Assembly (NCBI GenBank): GCA_947561585.1
Contig: CANNZV010001471.1
Coordinates: 301,003-365,002, forward strand
Reading direction: 5' to 3'
From: Caprella mutica
Lineage: Eukaryota > Arthropoda > Malacostraca > Amphipoda > Caprellidae
DNA length: 64,000 nt
The notes below the pieces were generated by a model that ran no database searches, had not been told where the DNA came from, and worked only from the letters and a program-made list of their open reading frames with translations. Positions 12,391 to 23,577 of this stretch are shown in pieces (position 1 is the stretch's first letter; every line of letters begins with the position of its first letter). The translations under genes and the position numbers were made by a program.

Positions 12391-12614
12391 GAGTGGAGTT
12401 ACGCGTTAGTGGACACTTACACATTTCCGAGCATAAGAAATACATTAGAATTTAATTATTTAAACTCGTTACTTTAATTAGTATCCATGATACATACCTG
12501 CAGGTATCATGGATACCAATTAAAGTAATGAGTTTAAATTGTAAGAGTTATTCACTTTTTCTTTGATTGATCGAAGAGAAGATGTGGAACTGCCCAATAA
12601 CTCGGAACTTGCCC
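12391..12614. mobile_element. Family A TIR element, complete but decayed left end (copy A3)
   Basis: TA flanks at 12389-12390 and 12615-12616. Left end GAGTGGAGTTACGCG, then GTGGACACTTACACATTTCC. The centre has GTATCCATGATAC and GGTATCATGGATACC within arms ACTCGTTACTTTAATT / AATTAAAGTAATGAGT. Right end GATGTGGAACTGCCC ... AACTTGCCC. It lies 456 bp from copy A2. Confidence 0.8.
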
Positions 12615-13612
12615 TATGCACATTTGGTGTGGTTCGCATATTTATGGAAAACAGAAAGTTAATGTACGAACCCGTTATAATGAAAGATAATTTGAATTAA
12701 AGTTAACGAACAAATATTCATATATGTATATACTTTACAGATGTTTTATTATATAGGTCCATATATAACTATGTGTTCACTACAATATTGTCAAATTATA
12801 CTGTATAACGATATATTACTATACTGTTTGAGAAATCAATGTAGTTTACAAATTCCCCAAACTGCCTGAACAGCCATGTCAAACACTTAAATGTAATAAG
12901 GTTTTCTCCGTATGAACGTTACAGGAATTACTGAAGTAGCTTCGAGCTGTCGGGACCGTCGATCGCGTCACATGTATTCAACGATCAAAATGTTTTGGTA
13001 GAATGGCCACCTTCGAAAGCCCATTTCCGCCATAACTTCATGGAAAGTGCCACTCTCCCAAATTCTTCGGGGAAAAAGTTTGAAAAACATTTTGAGGAAA
13101 ATCGTAGGAAGTTGCAACAGCTGTTGCCATTTTCCATGCCTTCGCTTTTAACATTTTTTATAGAAAAGATATATATTTTGAAAGTCGCAATTTCATCCAT
13201 GATGAAAAGTGTACTGAAGTTTAAAAATCCTTAATCTGTGAACCTAATATTACAACAACGAAATCAATTATTCACAATAATTTTGGTAGGCTCAGCCAAC
13301 TGAAAATTTTCTCTACCCTCGATAATCATTGATGACCATTAATAATATTTTACTCAAGATTAGGTGTTTATTGTTCCTTTATTATTTATACCCGAGAAGG
13401 CCCACCCAAGTAGTGGACTTTATTAAGGGTTTGCTTTAGGATTTATTTAAAATTTGCAGTTTTGAAATCTTCAGATTTGGTCATTATTTGACGATGGTAT
13501 TTGACAATAATATTTATTACTTTCTGAGAGTTACTTTGTGAAGTCTTGTTCGAACGTGTTAGACGGGGAAAAAATGGCGAATGTAATCAACGCTAAGGAG
13601 TTATTTCTAAAG
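12615..13612. other. Spacer with overlapping short ORFs, no gene recognised
   Basis: Two ORFs overlap on opposite strands at 12985-13234 (71 and 79 codons), so at most one could be real. The forward one lacks a motif I recognise. The stretch 12950-13140 is more G+C-rich than its flanks. Confidence 0.35.
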
Positions 13613-13862
13613 GGCCGTACACACGTAGGGTTTTTTAGGTCTTTCCACCAGACATTTCCTACTTTTTCCACGAGAATATAAGAAGAAACGATATAATTAT
13701 TATTTATTTCAGTTGGAATCAAAGATACATACAAGTATCATGGATACCAACTGAAATAAATATCATTTATATCGTTTCATCTTATATTCTCGTGGAAAAA
13801 GTAGGAGGAGCTTAGCAAAAAGTCTGGTGGAAAGTCTTAAAAAACCCTACGTGTGTACGGCC
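13613..13862. mobile_element. Family F TIR element, complete, about 250 bp
   Basis: Terminal inverted repeats GGCCGTACACACGTAGGG (left) and CCCTACGTGTGTACGGCC (right) are the ends of long arms that pair almost throughout (TTTTTCCACGAGAATATAAG with its complement). The centre carries the same CAAGTATCATGGATACC motif as family A, so F and A may share a central module. No target duplication is clear (flanks TTCTAAAG and ATCAAGCC). A partial copy lies at 53846-53924. Confidence 0.85.
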
Positions 13863-13970
13863 ATCAAGCCAAATGGTATTCTGTGGTTGACTTTATAGAC
13901 TTTGGCGGTATCGTACGTATTTCCTAAGTTTTTCGAATGTGTTAAACTTCTTGAAACTTATTTTTAGAAT

Positions 13971-14467
13971 TTGACAGTTCCCATCGGTTTAAGGGGAAAA
14001 TTGGGGACTGTAGGTACTGGTGGGGTGAGGACTAATAGTTGCTGGAGGAATGAGAGGAGGTATATAAGGGGAAGATTGCATCCAAAGCTTGTGGGTCTTA
14101 TATGGGCCAACGGTGGAGTGATGCCTTTTCTCACCCTAGCCCTAGATTTAGTCGAAGAAGAAATCCCCCCTACCTAGTGGTGGATATGGGTCTTGGGCGT
14201 GTGACCGAGTCGTGAACGTATACAGATAGGAGTCCCGGCAGCAGATGTTTTTTTCCTTACGGCAGAGACTGTATTTTGTACGTAAGAGTCAAGGCCGTGG
14301 AAGAAAATGAGATGAGGTTCAACCAGCGCATGAACCACATTGCACAAAAGCTTCTGATCTTGCTGGACCGTTTTTATGACCAGTGGAAGCTTGGAGTCAA
14401 AGTCCTTAACAGCAGCAACAGTGGTTTTGACGAGCTTCCTGTCACACCCGATTCAGCTAAACAGTGA
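13971..14467 (+). other. Possible decayed coding segment (two consecutive ORFs)
   Basis: This is the most coding-like stretch in the window, but I cannot name it. G+C is clearly above the flanks. ORF 1 (13971-14177) and ORF 2 (open from about 14216 to the stop at 14467) are in different frames and both begin at non-ATG codons. ORF 2 has a protein-like, amphipathic composition (ends ...DELPVTPDSAKQ). Splice-like signals sit near its start: a pyrimidine tract then GGCAG at about 14265, and GTAAGA at 14280. A TATATAAG sequence lies at 14061-14068. Alternatives are an exon, a dead transposon or retroelement fragment, or chance. Confidence 0.25.
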
Positions 14468-15641
14468 AACTCTCCATCTTTAATGCTTAGCACATGTTGG
14501 AAGTTAAACTTCCATTGATTAATTGTCTTAGCAGAAACCTAGTTAATTTAAGACTTATTCGAGCCTTCGTCAGATTGATAACATATTGTGAGTGCATTTA
14601 ATTCAGATTAGAGGGTCGGTTTATTACACCTTGTGTTTTGGTATGATTATGAGTTTTGATGCTAATTACTGAGGTGAAGAATTATATTAGTATCATTATT
14701 TGACAAGCAACGTACACAGTAAATCAAACAAATTTATCCTTTTTCCTAGGGAGATTAGTACCCAACGTAATTAAATGATTGCTCATCTACTACCAAGTAA
14801 ATTAAAACAACTTAACTATTTAGACTATTTCGGATAATATTAATAATTTAAAAGAAAGTAAAAAATAGAGGACACCGATAATACAATTAACCTGCTTTTT
14901 GTATATCATTTCTTATTTAACAAAATTGTACCATTGTTTTATTAATTGTAGTGTTACATGAAATGATTTCTGATTAACTGCTGAAATGGTTAATCGATTA
15001 ATAAATGTGGTTGAATAATTACAAAAAAAAAAACAATTGTATATAAGATTTCATAATCAGGATCTATTTCACTATTGCCGAATGTTCAAAGACAATTAGT
15101 CAGGTAAGTTTCGAGTCATCATCGTTGATCGATAGAAGAAAAATTAAAGTTAAATAATAATCAATATATTTTTTATATTATATGATCGAAAATGTAAAAA
15201 CGTTCGTTATAAAGGAACTCACCCCAAATGATATATTAGAAACTATGAGTTAGAACTGTAATTCTCCTTCAGATAGATTTTACTATTTACTATTTTCAAA
15301 ATGTGTATATTTTTTCACGATAACAAATAGCTTCACAAAATTAATATAATTTCTATTAATTTATCGCCTCTAAACCAAAGAAACAGTTTGCATGGAAAGT
15401 GCTGTTTATTCTAATTAGTAATGATGTAACATCACAATTTGTATCACATTTACAAAGTGATTGCAATTAAATGTGTTTATGTGAATTAAATGAGCAAAGC
15501 TATTACATTAAATATAAAGCAATCATGAAGTGCCGGAATATTATCATCCCTGGAAAGTTAATTATAATCAAAGGCTATGTTTATTGTTTATGTACCAACA
15601 TTTCTATTAAAAAAATAAAAACAGTTTGAAAATATCGCATA
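14468..15641. other. AT-rich sequence, nothing recognised
   Basis: No interspersed repeat or ORF of note up to a family A left end at 15642. Confidence 0.5.
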
Positions 15642-15710
15642 GGTAAGTTACGAAATATTGGACAGTTCCACAATCCTGATAATATAAACGAAATTATAAT
15701 AATATACTAG
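15642..15710. mobile_element. Family A left-end fragment (copy A4)
   Basis: After TA at 15640-15641 comes GGTAAGTTACGAAATATTGG then ACAGTTCCACAATCC. No palindrome or right end follows, so this is a solo left terminus. Confidence 0.7.
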
Positions 15711-16503
15711 AAGCATTTCTGATGGACTCTATATTTAAAAAAAAATCACATTAATTCCAATGATATAATTTCTTGCAAAAAATTTCAATTTTTTCTGATA
15801 CAGAGACACTGGATTCTTTCACGTTCACCCTAAAAACTTGGCCACAAAAACCTGACACTTAAGTGTACCAACTGTAATATTGATACTCTTATGTGTTTCA
15901 AGTTTTTGAAAGTGTTTCGGTGTGATGCACTAAAGTGTCTCGATCTAAACATCTAAGTGTCAATTTCAGTACCAAAATATTATCAAACTTATAATCTCCA
16001 CATTCTGTTTCACAATTTCAAATTATCTATTTTAGTTCACTCCAATTCTTTTCTTTCCTCATCACCAATCACCTCCTAACCAATAAAATCTTAATCGCAA
16101 AATTCCAAACCATCAAATTCAGCGGTGAGTGGGAACGGATTAAATATCCTTTGATACAAATAACTCTGCAAAAAAGATGACAAATTAAGTGGCTTGGCAT
16201 CCCTGAAATCCTACCTCCATTACTTTTACCGAAGATATATAACGAATGGCTTTTCCCCCTCAGCCCGATTCTTATAAATGATGTTAGGTGTTTGATTCAT
16301 TAGAAGTTTGCGCTAGAGTCTTTTTAGGAAACTTCTTTTGTTTCTGAGACTTGCACAAAAAGTGATTGTGTTTCTTTTTGCAACCTCTGCGGTATATATA
16401 TTATTAATCAATTTTTCCTAATGTATAGAAGGTATAGAGAATAGTTATAGGTGTACGTCATCAATGGAAAGAAGTTTCCTATTTCACTCTCTACAGTACT
16501 ATA
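15711..16503. other. Unique sequence between two family A copies
   Basis: Only feature seen is a run of AAGTGT(C/A) words at 15855-15965 (ACTTAAGTGTACC, AAAGTGTTTCGG, TAAAGTGTCTCG, CTAAGTGTCAAT), a loose and irregular repetition. Confidence 0.4.
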
Positions 16504-16874
16504 GGGAAAGTTACGAAGTATCGGATAATACCACATTATCGGTCATATAAAGAAAACTATATAATTTAACATTTTGGCAGGGTAATTTAATTGGTATCCA
16601 TGATACCTGACTTTTAATTGGTAACCATGATACCTAGCTTTTAATTGGTATCCATGATACCTGACTTTTAATTGGTAACCATGATACCTAGCTTTTAATT
16701 GGTAACCATGATACCTAGCTTTTAATTGGTAACCATGATACCTAGCTTTTAATTGGTAACTATGATACCTAGCTTTTTGTTGGTAACCATGATACCTAAC
16801 TTTTAGATGGTATCCGTGATACCTGCCGATATCACAGATACCAATTAAATACAAATATGTCTCGTAACTAACAC
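16504..16874. mobile_element. Family A element expanded by an internal minisatellite (copy A5)
   Basis: TA flanks at 16502-16503 and 16875-16876. Left end GGGAAAGTTACGAAGTATCGG. The right end is reduced to CTCGTAACTAACAC, having lost the inner part of the terminal repeat. One arm of the central palindrome has been tandemly multiplied (see 16591-16850), so the copy is 371 bp instead of about 240. Confidence 0.8.
16591..16850. repeat. 27-bp tandem array made of the family A palindrome arm, about 9 units
   Basis: TTGGTAACCATGATACC plus a CTAGCTTTTAA-type linker repeats every 27 bp (starts 16591, 16618, 16645 and onward). It ends in GGTATCCGTGATACC and the single opposite arm GATATCACAGATACCAATT. 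Because 27 is a multiple of three, a 103-codon ORF reads through in reverse; it is a repeat artefact. Confidence 0.9.
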
Positions 16875-17817
16875 TATATTATATGCAATAACATTTACTT
16901 GCTATGTACATTAATATAGCTAAATATACCCCATCTTTGTCATTCCAAATAAACGAATGAACGTAAATTGGCAGCACAAAAACCACCGATAGATGTTAGT
17001 CGAAATTAGCAATCAACTGCCAAACAGAGTGCTCTGTATAGACGGATTCATTTGTACCCCCGTTCGAATGAGTCTTGCATTCTAATTTACCAAATTTGTG
17101 TTCAGATCAGTTATGCAATGCAGGCCTTACTCTATTGCAAATTAAAATGCAGTTGATGTACTATATATAAACATATGTTAGATCGTATGTTTGCACTGGT
17201 TACAGAACCTTTTTTTAAAGCAGTAATGGATGTTAAACTCATATTCAAATGTTTTCATTATGTTTAAACTAGTTCGAAGTTACTTACAGTTATTTTGTTT
17301 GAATATTAACAAGTTTGAAAATAAATGAAGGTGCTTGCAGCTAAGTCTAGAAATCACATATACATGCAATATATAATGAAATATACAAACAGTACACTCT
17401 AATTTAAATCAGAGTTGTTATAATATACACATTAATTTTCCTGCTTTAAAAACCTACTCGTAATTCTAACTTTCAAATCAACTCAAATTAATATTTGTTC
17501 TTTTAAATTAAGTTTACTGTTGAATATTATTAGGAAATTAATAAATGGTTTGCAGTGAGACTTCAGGTGATATTACAATTATTTCTATTAAGAAAATTGC
17601 TTCGGACTATTCCTACAAGGCTATGTTTGTACTTCAAATGAATGCTATCCTCTTTCATAACAAATAGCCATGATTGCAGTCAGAATAAACCTCCTACTGA
17701 CTCCTGCAACCTTGTCCTATATAACTATAAAAAGTTATGCCTGTCCTTGTGATGGATATTGTCCTTATGAATTAAAGTTAACAAAATTGTTAACGCCAAC
17801 CGACGGTTTTATGGCGG
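16875..17817. other. AT-rich sequence, nothing recognised
   Basis: No repeat or ORF supported up to the family B copy at 17818. Confidence 0.5.
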
Positions 17818-18030
17818 TGATTATAATCGATGATAAAAAGATCATCTATCTACGAAAATAAATGATAAGACAAAAATACAATAGTAATTTATCATAAATT
17901 TAAAACACTTTTAGTCTATCGTCTTTCGTCGGACATTCACGATATAAAATCCGGAGGATATGTCTTTATTATGATATTTAACGATAAAATACCATCAATA
18001 TTTACCGTAATGGACAATAACAGACAATCT
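17818..18030 (+). mobile_element. Family B element, full length (copy B2)
   Basis: 213 bp, the same length as B1. Block order GTGATTATAATCGATGAT, GATCATCTATCTACG, CTTTCGTCGGACATTC, TTTACCGTAATGGACAATAA, CAGACAATCTGCC. The ORF at 17670-17861 runs into it by chance. Confidence 0.8.
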
Positions 18031-18405
18031 GCCGATTGTAAATTTACCAACTGTGTTGAGGATTAGTGATAAAGTCTCTACTGATAATTCCACTCCATAC
18101 ATACATTTTCTTTCGAAAATTCGATTGTGTACCTCTTAACATTTTTCAACGACAATTAATAATTTTAGAAGACTAGTGCAACCTTAAAATCCTATTAGCA
18201 AATTTTCTTGTATACGTTTTCGGGATGATTGACAACAACTACATAAATCACTATTTATAATTAACCCCTTAACAATAACTGTAAACTCTCTTCTAATAAA
18301 ACTAATGCAATTTTCCTGTTTTACATCAATATTGCAGAGGAAGAAGCGTCTCCAGGGATGATTATTTGAGATGTTTATCAAGACTAGCGGCATATATCTG
18401 CTCGC

Positions 18406-18625
18406 ATGACAATAATTATAATTCTAGAGGTTGCAAGACATCGCAATGTTGACAGAGCGTTTAAAACTAAAGAGCGCGGCGTGAGGTTGCATAAATTGCG
18501 TGGTTTTGGCATGCATGGCAAGGGCCCGCGCAGCCAATTTGACACATGCTACTCTTCCGCAGCGACAACATTTCATCTCGTGATGAATTGGACAAATAGA
18601 GGAGAGATATTATACGGAGTCTAAT
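18406..18625. other. G+C-raised, non-repetitive island
   Basis: Balanced composition with GGCATGCATGGCAAGGGCCC and GCGCAGCCAATTTGACAC, including a CCAAT box-like word. A 72-codon ORF crosses it without any recognisable motif. Ends at the poly-G run. Confidence 0.25.
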
Positions 18626-18630
18626 TCAGA

Positions 18631-18890
18631 GGGGGGGGGGGGGGTTGACGAAGTACTGGTAGGAAGAGTGGAAGAAGGATCGGTAGGATAGGAAAAATAA
18701 GGAGAAAGGAGAGAAGACGAATAGTAAAAGGAGCGGAGTGAAAGGAACGGAATGAAAGGAGAAGAAAAAGATGGAAAAGGAGGACAAAAGAATGGGAAAA
18801 GAGTGATAAGAAAGAGTAAGAATAGGGGAAGGGAAGGGACTGGATAGGAAAGGTAAAAGGAGGAGCAAAGAAGAGGAGACTCTCAATCAG
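18631..18890 (+). repeat. Poly-G run followed by a 240-bp polypurine tract
   Basis: Fourteen consecutive G (18631-18644), a short mixed link, then almost only A and G to 18890 with rare T/C. The pattern is irregular GGAA/GGAG/AAGG, not a clean microsatellite. Overlapping reverse ORFs (18621-19055 and 18626-18886) are Leu/Ser/Phe-rich translations of the pyrimidine strand. Long polypurine strands can form triplex (H-DNA) and poly-G can form quadruplexes. Confidence 0.85.
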
Positions 18891-19246
18891 AGCCATTACC
18901 TGAGTGTTGACTCTCTCTATTGAAAGTTTCAATATTTCCATCCCTTTTTTCCATGTGTTTCCTTTATTACATGCAATTGCTTTTCTATTTATAACTTTAA
19001 ATAGGTTTCTAATAATAAATGCTCTCGTATAAATTATGTGGTAATTCTTTAACAAGATATCCTTTCAAAGAGCTCGTACCTGAGGGAATGGTTCTAATTA
19101 CATAACCATCTACATTTTGTTCGTCACACATACTGTACATTACTTGGGTAAGATATGAACCATCGAACAGCTCAACATTTTCGAAATATATCAATAAATT
19201 TATTAGTAAAATAACAAGTTAAGTAAGAATTATCATATATTATTAA
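18891..19246. other. AT-rich spacer
   Basis: No gene or dispersed repeat recognised between the polypurine tract and the next family A fragment. Confidence 0.45.
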
Positions 19247-19300
19247 TGATATGATCGAAGATGTAGAACTGTCCGGTAGTTATTCGTATATATCTTACCC
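19247..19300. mobile_element. Family A right-end fragment (copy A6)
   Basis: ATATGATCGAAGATGTAG then AACTGTCCGGTAGTT and final CTTACCC match the right terminal repeat. The rest of the element is missing. Confidence 0.65.
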
Positions 19301-19776
19301 TGTGGTCCTTCTATACCTTTCATGCCTGCGTTATTAACACCGCGGTATAAAAAACTCTTCTTAAAATGTGTTCACACTCGCGTATTTTTATGACTGAAGG
19401 AAAAATCACATCAATGTAAATACCTTTTTTAATCGCTGGAACACCAATCGACGCGTTTTTTTCCCCCGCGGTGTTGAAAGACGCAAGTTTAAATCGGGCC
19501 AGTAACTTTAATAAATAATAATTTTTTCCTTTCATTAAAGGTATTTAACCCCTAGTCACTAATTAATAGGCCTAATATGCTATCATGTTATTGCCTGGGG
19601 TGAAATGTAGTTATTTTATAATTCTTTTAAGTTATTAAGGATAATTGCTACCTGAGACTCTATACCTGATAAAATATTAATTAGCTTCTTGGAGGTTAAC
19701 AGGAAAATGATTATTGGGGAATATTAGATAAAGTTATAACAATAATTCATAATACTAAAAAACAGTGTATTTCATA

Positions 19777-19930
19777 TAAGAGATGAGTTTTGAATTATTG
19801 AGCAGTTCATCAAATCGGATCAAACAAGAAAATAAAGTTAATTTGATGCATTAACTAGCTATTTTAATTATTAAGTTAATATGACCGAAAATGTGCAACC
19901 ATCCGATAACTCGAACCTAACTCATAACTT
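19777..19930. mobile_element. Family A, short and highly decayed (copy A7)
   Basis: Left-like GAGTTTTGAATTATTGAGC, AGTTCATCAAATCGGATCA and right-like ATATGACCGAAAATGTGC, ATCCGATAACTCGAACC enclose only about 60 bp. No palindrome core remains. Confidence 0.5.
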
Positions 19931-20049
19931 TTTTTTTTATTCAAAAACATAAAAACTTAATAATTGGACAGAAAAGAAACCTACCTCAATAGACTAGGCA
20001 TGAAGGTAATATAAATCTAAACAATATTAAAATGAAAGTAAAAGGAAAT

Positions 20050-20420
20050 AACTGCATCTCCATCCCCATTTACAAAGATCTCCACCAGAGGCTCAGGGAG
20101 AACTAACATCATTTCATTCTAGTTAGCCAAACATCAGCACTTCATCTTATGCTAATGCATCCACACATCAGGGAATGAACCACCAAGATAACAGCTAATT
20201 TCGCCATCAGACTAATTATTTAGCGGCAATTAGAGTGTACAGTAGCCTGTGCAATGACACTCCCTTGCAATCCGGTTTGTGGGTCTAATGTATAGAGGCG
20301 CTACTGTGCAGCGACCCCTTATTTGGATAGGTATACCACACACAAATTGAATCAAAGATGGCCAAGGTGTTGGGATACACAGTCAATTCATTGGAGGTTT
20401 ATATTCATTGTCTGCTGAAT
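20050..20420. other. Non-repetitive island with homeodomain-like sites
   Basis: Raised G+C with CTCCACCAGAGGCTCAGGG, CAATCCGGTTTGTGGG and GGCGCTACTGTGCAGCGACC, plus CTAATTATTTAGCGGC and several TTAAT words. RUNX-like TGTGGG and TAAT sites would fit an enhancer. No ORF over 60 codons. Candidate conserved non-coding element. Confidence 0.3.
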
Positions 20421-21942
20421 GCATTTGAAATGTTCCACTGATGGATAATTGTCTTAAAAATTTCATATACGATAAGACGTGAACGTGCGGGTGCAGATCT
20501 TTTTTTGTTCAGATGAAACATAAATGAAATAGTTAGTTTTGCTTGATAGAATGTGTTTCGAAACCAAAGGCTATATCGCTGACGTCAAAAGGAAATGAAA
20601 TACAAAGGACTCTAAGAAACAGTCACAATGGAAAGTAGTTCCATTAACAAAATCATCTACCACCAGTCAGTGACAAAGGTTATGGATGCAGAAAAGCTAC
20701 TCCTGTCCCTTACCAATGAATGTGACGAAAGAGAATAGAGCACCGGTGATCACAATCATGGATGGAAGAGGAAAATGAAGAGGTGAAAGTGCCAACCTAA
20801 CTATAAATTATAATACTTCGCAGTTGAAGAAATACCATATCGTTATACTTCTAAGTGAAATATAAGCTCTTTTTTCTGAATGTAATGATGTGCTATTATA
20901 TGTTTTTATGTATCTTGATAAATTTGTTATAATTGAGTGATAGAACTTTACTTGCAGCGCTCGAATGAGTCAATATTACAACTTTTTATCACCCGCCACT
21001 AAAACATTTTGACAATATTTACCAATCAGAAATTCAATTGTCCCTTAAATGTTGAAAATGAAAGCAGAGTCCATCCTTTGATGTTGCGATCAATTTTTCC
21101 TGACGAGAATTCCAAATCTGATGATTAATTAGGCCCCAGTTTATTTTTCTTATTTGACCAACTACCTATAATCCCCAAATCCTCTCCTGGCTATTAATTT
21201 TCCGATTCTATCAGCTTTTTAATGAGAAAGTTGGGTACCTTTTGATTAGAGGGCTGCAATGGATGGCCATCAAGAATTATTAAGTCCAGGAACAATTAAC
21301 TAAATCTCTAACATCGAATTATTTTCATGATTCGATTCTTCTGCAAGGGAAGATGGAATTGGTTTTCATCATAAAATTCTCTGTCCTTTTCAAATATTGT
21401 CTTGTTTCTGGATATTGTATTTATGTATTTGTAGAAAAACAAGTTAAGCCATTTGAACTTCTGTAAATGAATACACATATAATTTCTCTTATGAAACAAG
21501 CAAAAGAATATGAAATTTGCTCGAATTTTAAAAATCTCATATGACAAAGAAATCAACATTTAATAATATTGTTAGATTTAAAAGTTGAATGATCAAGTAT
21601 TATATAACAGGTTCAAATAAGTGAGACCTTATTTCTGCTTAGATAATTTAAGTAATTGCCTTTGTTGGAGATCAACTAAAACAATCCGTCGTGAGACAAT
21701 CTCCTTTAAAACTATAAAATTCCAGTGAGAAAGTGACGAAGAAAAAAGATTAAAGTATGAAGATTGACAAGTGAAGCTCGCATTGGATGAATATTTTATA
21801 ACATAAATACCTAATGTTAAGATGCCTGCCTCGTCCCTCACATCGAAATGAAAAATAGAACACGCTTGCCGTCGAGCTTACGTAGGGTTGCGTAATTTGA
21901 CAACTGATATGCGTTCCCGGACTGGGAATAGGTACATCGACA
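20421..21942. other. Unique sequence, no gene recognised
   Basis: ORFs at 21308-21559, 21629-21841 and 21750-21962 (reverse) are all under 90 codons, mutually overlapping in part, and without motifs I can name. TGACGTCA-like TGACGTCAAAAGG occurs at 20580. Confidence 0.4.
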
Positions 21943-22132
21943 GATCGTCTGTTATTGTCCATTACGGTAAGTATTGATGGTATTTTATCGTATCATAATT
22001 TGGGATAATATTGAGGTTAATATAGACCATAGAATAAAAGTGTTTGTAATTTATATTGAATTACTATTGTATTTTTGTCTAATCATTTATTGTCGTAGAT
22101 AGTTGATCTTTTTATCATCGATTATAATCACA
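21941..22132 (-). mobile_element. Family B element, reverse, about 190 bp (copy B3)
   Basis: Read on the minus strand it begins GTGATTATAATCGATGAT and ends TTACCGTAATGGACAATAAC then AGACGATCTG. It lacks the CTTTCGTCGGACATTC block in the middle, an internal deletion or divergence relative to B1 and B2. Confidence 0.75.
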
Positions 22133-22327
22133 AGGCAAAAACAGTTGTTGTTCGGTTACTTATACTTTTCAGTTATTATTTAACTAAAATGTATATTTGG
22201 AAAGTAAAATGAGTCTACTGCCTAGTTATGGGTAATTAATAGATACGGTAAATCACCGCACTGTACACACGCTGAACATCTGCTATGTACATGGATCACT
22301 ATACATCATTTTGTACTTCTCCTTTAC

Positions 22328-22591
22328 CTACTCTTTACCGTCAGTCCCACTTGATGAAGAGTATACATAAACTACACACACATCATTTATCAGAGTTGGT
22401 GAAATACTCTCTGGCACACTTTTTATCAATTGAGTGATATTTCTCATGAATCGGCCGACACATTTGATCAAAGTCTTCGTGAGAAATAAGAACAAAGCGA
22501 TTCGAAAGACTCTTCCATTAGCTTTCGAATCGTGGTGACAAAACATCAGGCCCTCTTTTATTAGCAGACCAAAGTGTTCTGCAGCGGCCAT
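22328..22591 (-). other. Short ORF with good start context, identity unknown
   Basis: 87 codons starting at a real ATG in the context AAAAAATGGCCGC, favourable for insect translation. The predicted peptide begins MAAAEHFGLLIKEGLMF and has a hydrophobic stretch around residues 31-45. G+C is above the flanks. No family recognised, and the length is within chance expectation, so it may be an exon, a small ORF or nothing. Confidence 0.15.
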
Positions 22592-23337
22592 TTTTTCTAA
22601 TTAACTCCATATAGAAAGACTAACTGTTTTGGGCCGCACTTGCTACCGACTTCTAACTTTTTGTTAGAAGCATGAAAGAGCAACAAATTGGCTTCAGTGG
22701 ATGTGTCCTACAGGGCACGCGTTCACTTGCCACTTTTTGCCAACTGGTCTTGAACTTGTTCACTCACCAATTTTCTTATTATTTGACTTATTTCTTGTGA
22801 AAGATAATGGACTGTTTCCTTTTAAAAGTAGTGATCATACAATACTACGTTGATTTAAATTCAAAATCAAATGCTGGTACCTATTTAATATTAAATACAC
22901 ATTTTTCATCAAAAACCGAAAATATATTTCTAGTCCCATTTTCCTTCTGCGTGTCAGTTTCATTGTCGAAATGTGTGATTGTGACGCACTTATTTGTGTC
23001 AAATCAACATAGTTTATTTACTTCACATCAGTCTGCAAAGCATATCAATTATCGGTGTGTTTAAAATACTGTGTAACTATAACTAATAATCAATTAATTC
23101 ATTCATAAATAACATGTTACTTCATGCGTATATAAATAGCATAATCCCTTTTTAATATGAAGTCATTAGTACTTTTGGGAAACGAATTTTAGCTCAGGAA
23201 ATGATGTTGTGGATCATTTTAATAATAATGTAATGCATGTGTTCTGCGTCATATGAATATGTTGGTGTAAAAATATTATATACCTTCTACAAAAGTAAAC
23301 ATTTCGATTGATTGGTACACAAAAATATTGTGTGTTA
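22592..23337. other. Unique sequence, nothing recognised
   Basis: Contains an inverted pair GACTTCTAACTTTTTGTTAGAAGC near 22650 split as CTTCTAAC/GTTAGAAG, a 9-bp stem-loop. The ORF at 22807-23064 (85 codons) is unremarkable. Confidence 0.4.
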
Positions 23338-23577
23338 GGGTAAGTTTCGAGTTATTGGACAGTTTCACATTTTCGATCATATAAAAACAATGTATAATAA
23401 TTGAAATTTACCCTCAATTATAATTGGTATCCATGATACCTTCAGGTATCATGGATACCAATTAAATATATCAATTGAACCATGGATACTAATAATCAAA
23501 ATTAAAGTTAAATTCTAATCATTATTTACATAATATGATCGATAATGTGTAACTGTCCGATAATTCATAACGTACCC
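23338..23577. mobile_element. Family A TIR element, complete reference copy (A8)
   Basis: 240 bp with TA duplications at 23336-23337 and 23578-23579. Left terminal repeat GGGTAAGTTTCGAGTTATTG, CAGTTTCACATTTTCGATC; right GATCGATAATGTGTAACTG ... CATAACGTACCC. The centre is GGTATCCATGATACC-TTCA-GGTATCATGGATACC, a near-perfect stem. No coding capacity. Because ends, core and TA duplications are all present, this copy defines the family. Confidence 0.92.

Noticed and set aside
12985..13234. Overlapping ORFs on opposite strands as a gene
   Set aside because: Both strands are open over the same stretch and neither has a motif or start context that separates them.
16543..16854. 103-codon reverse ORF with YHGYQLKAR repeats
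   Set aside because: Translation of the 27-bp array in family A copy A5.
18621..19055. 144-codon reverse ORF
   Set aside because: More than half is the Leu/Ser/Phe/Pro-rich reading of a polypyrimidine strand; a low-complexity artefact.
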